A stretch of DNA of 34,798 bases from Euryarchaeota archaeon UBA4 (lineage in GTDB: Archaea; Thermoplasmatota; Poseidoniia; Poseidoniales; Thalassarchaeaceae), in assembly GCA_002497985.1 (NCBI GenBank), contig DAFQ01000009.1, forward strand, positions 1 through 34,798, written 5' to 3'. Below, piece after piece: positions 31,534 to 34,798 of the stretch (positions within the stretch are counted from its first letter, which is position 1; each line of letters begins with the position of its first letter). The position numbers and the translations under genes were made by a program. Below the pieces are notes generated by a model, which was not told where the DNA came from, made no database searches, and worked only from the letters and a program-made list of their open reading frames with translations.

Positions 31534-32482
31534 GGTCCTTGAACGTGGTAACTAGGTGGAGAAGTAGTATGATGGCCACTGCGGCCACGCCGCGATTCCA
31601 ATCAACCAGGGACGTTAAAAGAATCACGCCGATGTAGAGGGCGGCCAGAACGGCAAGCAGAATCATGTGGATTACCGGAGCTCCATTCAATCTAGGGTCA
31701 AGAAAGTCATAGAAGTAGAATCCCCCCTCCCTCATAGCGAAAAATGCTGAGAACGTCACATATATGGCCCCGAAAATAACCGGGAAGGAAATGTGGGATA
31801 GTCCGATTGTTATGTCCGTAACGAGCAACTCGGCACCGAGAATTATCACGTTACCATTGTGCATTATCTGGTTGTCCCATAGGAAGTAGTGACTGATGTT
31901 GTCCCCCCTTTCATTGGATTCGGGAATTAGTATGAAAGTCACAGTCGCGGAAACCAGAAGCGCGGACGCGCAAGAAGCAGCTAGGGCCGCGGGGCACGCG
32001 ACGAGAAGGATGTCTGGGACGTTAGTCCCAAGAATGTGCGACCACGTCACGAATGCCGCTATGGAGAAGTATATCCCCAGGAGGCCGAAACTCCACATCG
32101 TGTATGCAGCCAGGCGGCTCGTGCCGAGTAATCTCCTCGGCCCGTAGATCTTGGTTTCGTAGTCTAGAACGTTGTAGTTGAGGCCCTCCTTGTTGGAGGC
32201 GATTGCCGAGAGCGTGAACACCGACGCCATTGCTGCAATGGTCCTGAACATGGCTAGGGTGGTGCTGGGTATGACCTGGGAGCCTGAGGCCTCAGAAATG
32301 GAGGCCGCCGAATGCCCCGGTCCGATCACCGCCCAGATGAGGGATATCCCTGCCACGAAGGCCACAAGGGACAGGGTAGCGGCAGTGCGGTCACTTTCGG
32401 AGTACTCCCTTATCCCGACCACATTAGTTCCAATAAAGCACCAACTATCAAGCCTGTCACGGATTGATCGTTTTTCAGGCAC
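31508..32482 (-). CDS. Polytopic membrane protein, family not recognised
   Basis: 324 aa, starting with GTG at 32482, six bases after the stop of the surface-protein gene. About eight hydrophobic spans are visible, for example AATLSLVAFVAGISLIWAVI, LLVACPAALAASCASALLVS and HMILLAVLAALYIGVILLT. The stretch GNVIILGAELLVTD and FFAMREGGFYFYDFLDPRLN vaguely recalls FAR-17a/AIG1-type membrane proteins (His/Asn in mid-membrane, 'YPFLD'-like loop), but this is too weak to assign. It may be cotranscribed with the surface protein. Confidence 0.6.
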   Translation of the reverse strand: MPEKRSIRDRLDSWCFIGTNVVGIREYSESDRTAATLSLVAFVAGISLIWAVIGPGHSAASISEASGSQVIPSTTLAMFRTIAAMASVFTLSAIASNKEGLNYNVLDYETKIYGPRRLLGTSRLAAYTMWSFGLLGIYFSIAAFVTWSHILGTNVPDILLVACPAALAASCASALLVSATVTFILIPESNERGDNISHYFLWDNQIMHNGNVIILGAELLVTDITIGLSHISFPVIFGAIYVTFSAFFAMREGGFYFYDFLDPRLNGAPVIHMILLAVLAALYIGVILLTSLVDWNRGVAAVAIILLLHLVTTFKDPKEATLDS

Positions 32483-32488
32483 TCGGGA

Positions 32489-34798
32489 CTAGTGTCTCCT
32501 CGATCTGCTGGCAGCCAATGAAATGGCTACAATAGCTGGAAGGAATGCAAATCCGGGTACGGAACCGCCCGAGTCGTCAGTCGCCTCTGCGATACAGGAG
32601 GCCTGCCCTTTCTCAGGCTGCGTCTCTCCGGAAGGACAGGGCTGCTGGAAGAAGGCACCAGGCTCGGGAACGAAGTGGTTGGCTCCTGCGACTATGCAGT
32701 ACGTGGCCTTGGCCAGATGCTGGTAGGTACCGGCCTCGCAGGGTGTCTGGGAGGACGAGCCCTCTGCCTCAACGTAGTGTCCCTTCTGGGCGTCGACGCA
32801 CTCGGTTTGCCCGGTAGAAGGCTGGTAGGTACCCGCCTCGCAGGGGTATTGGCTCAGAGAGCCGATCAGCGATACAATGTACCCAGCTCCGGCCTCTAGA
32901 CATTCGGACTGCCCGGTAGAAGGCTGGTAGGTCCCGACCTCGCAGTATTCGAAGTCCAAGGAACCCTCATCCGCCACGAAGGCACCTCCAGTGGCTTCGA
33001 TGCACGACGCCCTGCCTGGCTCTGGTTGGTAAGTCCCTGGAGAGCAAATCGTCTGGGAAGTAGCAGCCGGGCCCTCAGCGGAGTGACCAGCTTCTGCCTC
33101 GATGCACGATTCCTGCCCTGGTTCCGATTGATATGTCCCAGGGACACACTCCCTTTGGACCTCTGATCCTGTTCCATCAGCATAGTTCCCTGGTTCGGCA
33201 ACCAAGCACGAGTCGGAACCCGAATCTGGCTGATATTGCCCCTCGCCACACTCGGTCTGAATCGATGAGCCCTCCGTGTCCACGAAGCTCCCGGGGTCAG
33301 CCGATAGGCACACAATGGACCCCGACTCGGGCTGGTACTGGCCTGTGGGGCACGGTACTTCGTCGCCAGTGCCCTCGGAGGGGGCGTGGTGTCCTGGATT
33401 CGTGTCCGTGCACTCGGTGGCGCCGTTGGAGGGTTGGAAGGTCCCTGCAGGACATGCCTCCTCTGATGTCGCACCGTCCGTGTCTACGTAGTGGCCGGGG
33501 CTCGAGTCGATGCATTCGCTCTGGCCCTGCGATGCCTGGAACTGGGGCATCGAGCAGGGAGTCTGGGAAGTCGATCCAGACTCGCTCGCGTAGTGGCCTG
33601 GCTCCGCTACCTTGCACTCGCCGAGGCCCAACTCGTCCGAGTAAGTACCGGGCTCGCAGGGCGTCTGTGCTACAGACCCATTGCCGGGCGCGTAGTGCCC
33701 TGCGAAAGCGAGTGAGCACGATGACGCGGCTAGGTTGGCCGAGTAAGTACCCGGTGCGCACTCAGTCTGTGTGGTAGAGCCCACGCTACCGACATAGTTG
33801 CCGGGATCCGCAGCGAGGCAATCAGACTGGTTTGCAAGTGGCTGGTAGTACCCAGTCCCGCACATCATCTGCGCGGTGCCCTCAACGTTTGTCTCGTGCC
33901 CCATGTCCGCCCCAAAGCACGATGTCTGCCCGGAATCGGGCTGGTAGTAGCCTGGTTCGCATGATTCCTGAGATGTCGCGGTGCTTCCCGAGACATAGTG
34001 CCCCGGACTCGCCTCAATGCAGAACCCCTGTCCCGCCAGTGGCTGGAACTCGCCAGGTTGGCACTCCCAGTCCGACTCTGAGAACTCCGGCGAGTAGTGC
34101 CCCGCCTCGCTGACTCCCGTGCAGGAGCCGTCGATTACGTAGTGTCCCGCCGGGCATCCCCATGGCAGCTCGTCAAGCATCCCCAGAATGCCATCTCCGT
34201 CTGGGTCCCTGTCGCCTAACATCGCTGTTCCGTCAGTCCCAGCTTCGACCCATATCTCAGCGGGGAAAGATGAGAATCCATTGCCGCCGTTGCCCAGCCC
34301 GCCGTAGTTGTCGGAGCCCCAGCAGAAGACGCCACCAGTCGTGTTAATCGCACAGGTTGACTGGACCTCGGCCATCCATCCTGTTGAGTTCCATCTGGAG
34401 TGGTCGCCATACCACGAGCCCCCCGCGGCTATTGCGACGAACTCATGCCCGCCGACTACTGGCGTGATGTCCTCGTAGTACGTCGAGTTCCCAAGTCCGA
34501 GCTGCCCGTTGCCGTTCATCCCGCCGCACCATGCCTCGAAGTTGTCGAGTATGGCGCATCCGTGCTCGGGCCCCTGGCTGAAGGAGATCACCGAGCGGTT
34601 CACGTCCGGCCCAAGATCGGGATTCAGGGTGGGTGAGGAGTTCCAACGCTCGTCATCATTGCCAAACCCCCAGAAGGCGACGTTCCCGTCCTCGAGAACC
34701 GCCGTGTGCCCCGAGAATCCCGAATCAATCGCCAATACGCCAGTGCCGTTCGGCATGGGGACGTGTATGGGTTCCAGCTGTAACGCGAAGTCGACGTC
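32489..34798 (-). CDS. Large surface protein with RCC1-like repeats, about 15 Cys-rich repeats and a C-terminal sorting tail; 5' end beyond window
   Basis: At least 769 residues visible; the frame is open to the right edge, so the N-terminus and signal peptide are outside. The first 200 residues have RCC1-like repeats (GHTAVLEDGNVAFWGFG, HGCAILDNFEAWCGG, STCAINTTGGVFCWG). An Asp-rich motif (DRDPDGDGILGMLDELPWG) follows. Then come about 15 units of about 34 residues, each C-x-x-G-x-Y-Q-P...C...GHY, resembling ephrin-receptor-like Cys-rich repeats. The C-terminus SVPGFAFLPAIVAISL followed by basic residues resembles an archaeal PGF-CTERM anchor, probably processed by an archaeosortase. Likely a cell-surface adhesin or receptor-like protein. 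Confidence 0.82.
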   Translation of the reverse strand, partial: DVDFALQLEPIHVPMPNGTGVLAIDSGFSGHTAVLEDGNVAFWGFGNDDERWNSSPTLNPDLGPDVNRSVISFSQGPEHGCAILDNFEAWCGGMNGNGQLGLGNSTYYEDITPVVGGHEFVAIAAGGSWYGDHSRWNSTGWMAEVQSTCAINTTGGVFCWGSDNYGGLGNGGNGFSSFPAEIWVEAGTDGTAMLGDRDPDGDGILGMLDELPWGCPAGHYVIDGSCTGVSEAGHYSPEFSESDWECQPGEFQPLAGQGFCIEASPGHYVSGSTATSQESCEPGYYQPDSGQTSCFGADMGHETNVEGTAQMMCGTGYYQPLANQSDCLAADPGNYVGSVGSTTQTECAPGTYSANLAASSCSLAFAGHYAPGNGSVAQTPCEPGTYSDELGLGECKVAEPGHYASESGSTSQTPCSMPQFQASQGQSECIDSSPGHYVDTDGATSEEACPAGTFQPSNGATECTDTNPGHHAPSEGTGDEVPCPTGQYQPESGSIVCLSADPGSFVDTEGSSIQTECGEGQYQPDSGSDSCLVAEPGNYADGTGSEVQRECVPGTYQSEPGQESCIEAEAGHSAEGPAATSQTICSPGTYQPEPGRASCIEATGGAFVADEGSLDFEYCEVGTYQPSTGQSECLEAGAGYIVSLIGSLSQYPCEAGTYQPSTGQTECVDAQKGHYVEAEGSSSQTPCEAGTYQHLAKATYCIVAGANHFVPEPGAFFQQPCPSGETQPEKGQASCIAEATDDSGGSVPGFAFLPAIVAISLAASRSRRH
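32594..34156 (-). repeat. About 15 tandem repeats (roughly 102 bp) encoding Cys-rich 34-residue units
   Basis: The coding repeats run in one frame within the surface-protein gene. Each starts with Cys, has Gly-x-Tyr-Gln-Pro near position 4, a second Cys near 15 and Gly-His-Tyr near 21. Similarity at the protein level is strong, at DNA level moderate, pointing to old duplication with divergence, though units with TYQPSTGQ recur almost exactly. Confidence 0.85.

Noticed and set aside
32896..33777. Several long open frames in both directions within the repeat region
   Set aside because: They are other-frame readings of the tandem repeat coding sequence, rich in Arg, Ser and Pro, with no family features.
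32594..34156. Regular repeats as a possible CRISPR array
   Set aside because: The unit is about 102 bases, codes in frame for a Cys-rich motif, and lacks identical short repeats with unique spacers.

Overview
The window reads as a chromosome segment of a euryarchaeon, most likely a planktonic Marine Group II/III type (Poseidoniales-like) organism. This is inferred from gene content, not from a marker search. Archaeal signatures are a CTP-type riboflavin kinase (DUF120), an archaeal NMN adenylyltransferase, an archaeal triosephosphate isomerase, ABCE1 and a DRG-type GTPase. Other fitting traits are frequent TTG/GTG starts, very tight gene packing, a PGF-CTERM-like sorting tail, and secreted proteins with acidic calcium-binding-like repeats. 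Coding density is close to complete: no gap reaches 300 bases, and I see no tRNA, rRNA, CRISPR array or insertion sequence.

Layout. 1-5.4 kb (+): the end of one ABC-2 permease, its ATPase, a second permease with a large extracytoplasmic domain, an unrecognised Trp-rich protein and a PH-domain membrane protein. 5.4-6.9 kb (+): a TPR protein and TruA. 6.9-8.2 kb (-): riboflavin kinase and a PqqB-like metallo-hydrolase. 8.3-9.9 kb (+): an alpha-oxoamine synthase (glycine C-acetyltransferase-like) and a hotdog thioesterase. 9.9-10.6 kb (-): a membrane protein. 10.7-11.9 kb (+): a citrate synthase that resembles the mitochondrial type. 11.9-13.1 kb (-): a glycerophosphodiester phosphodiesterase with its HRG motif at the wrong end. 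13.1-15.1 kb (+): an UMF1/Atg22-like MFS transporter with a large insertion. 15.1-17.0 kb (-): a divergent TatC and a DRG GTPase. 17.1-18.4 kb (+): an unknown protein and NadM.

18.4-29.8 kb is a nine-gene run on the minus strand. In order of transcription it holds succinyl-CoA ligase beta and alpha, a squalene-synthase-like enzyme, a phytoene-synthase-like enzyme, ABCE1, GrpE, a Rieske oxygenase, a pectinacetylesterase-like lipoprotein and an alpha/beta-hydrolase lipoprotein. 29.9-31.5 kb (+): a sugar nucleotidyltransferase and triosephosphate isomerase. 31.5-34.8 kb (-): a polytopic membrane protein and a large surface protein (RCC1-like repeats, about 15 Cys-rich repeats, C-terminal anchor) that runs off the right edge.

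Themes. Central carbon metabolism is represented by citrate synthase, SucCD and TpiA. Isoprenoid head-to-head condensation appears as two paralogous synthases in tandem. Envelope and secretion functions are TatC, two lipoprotein hydrolases, a sorted surface protein and ABC exporters. The same Asp-rich thrombospondin-type-3-like motif appears in four otherwise unrelated envelope proteins. The most unusual items are the apparently circularly permuted phosphodiesterase, the ABCE1 with a depleted iron-sulfur domain, the TatC lacking key glutamates, and the two transporters with large extracytoplasmic insertions.
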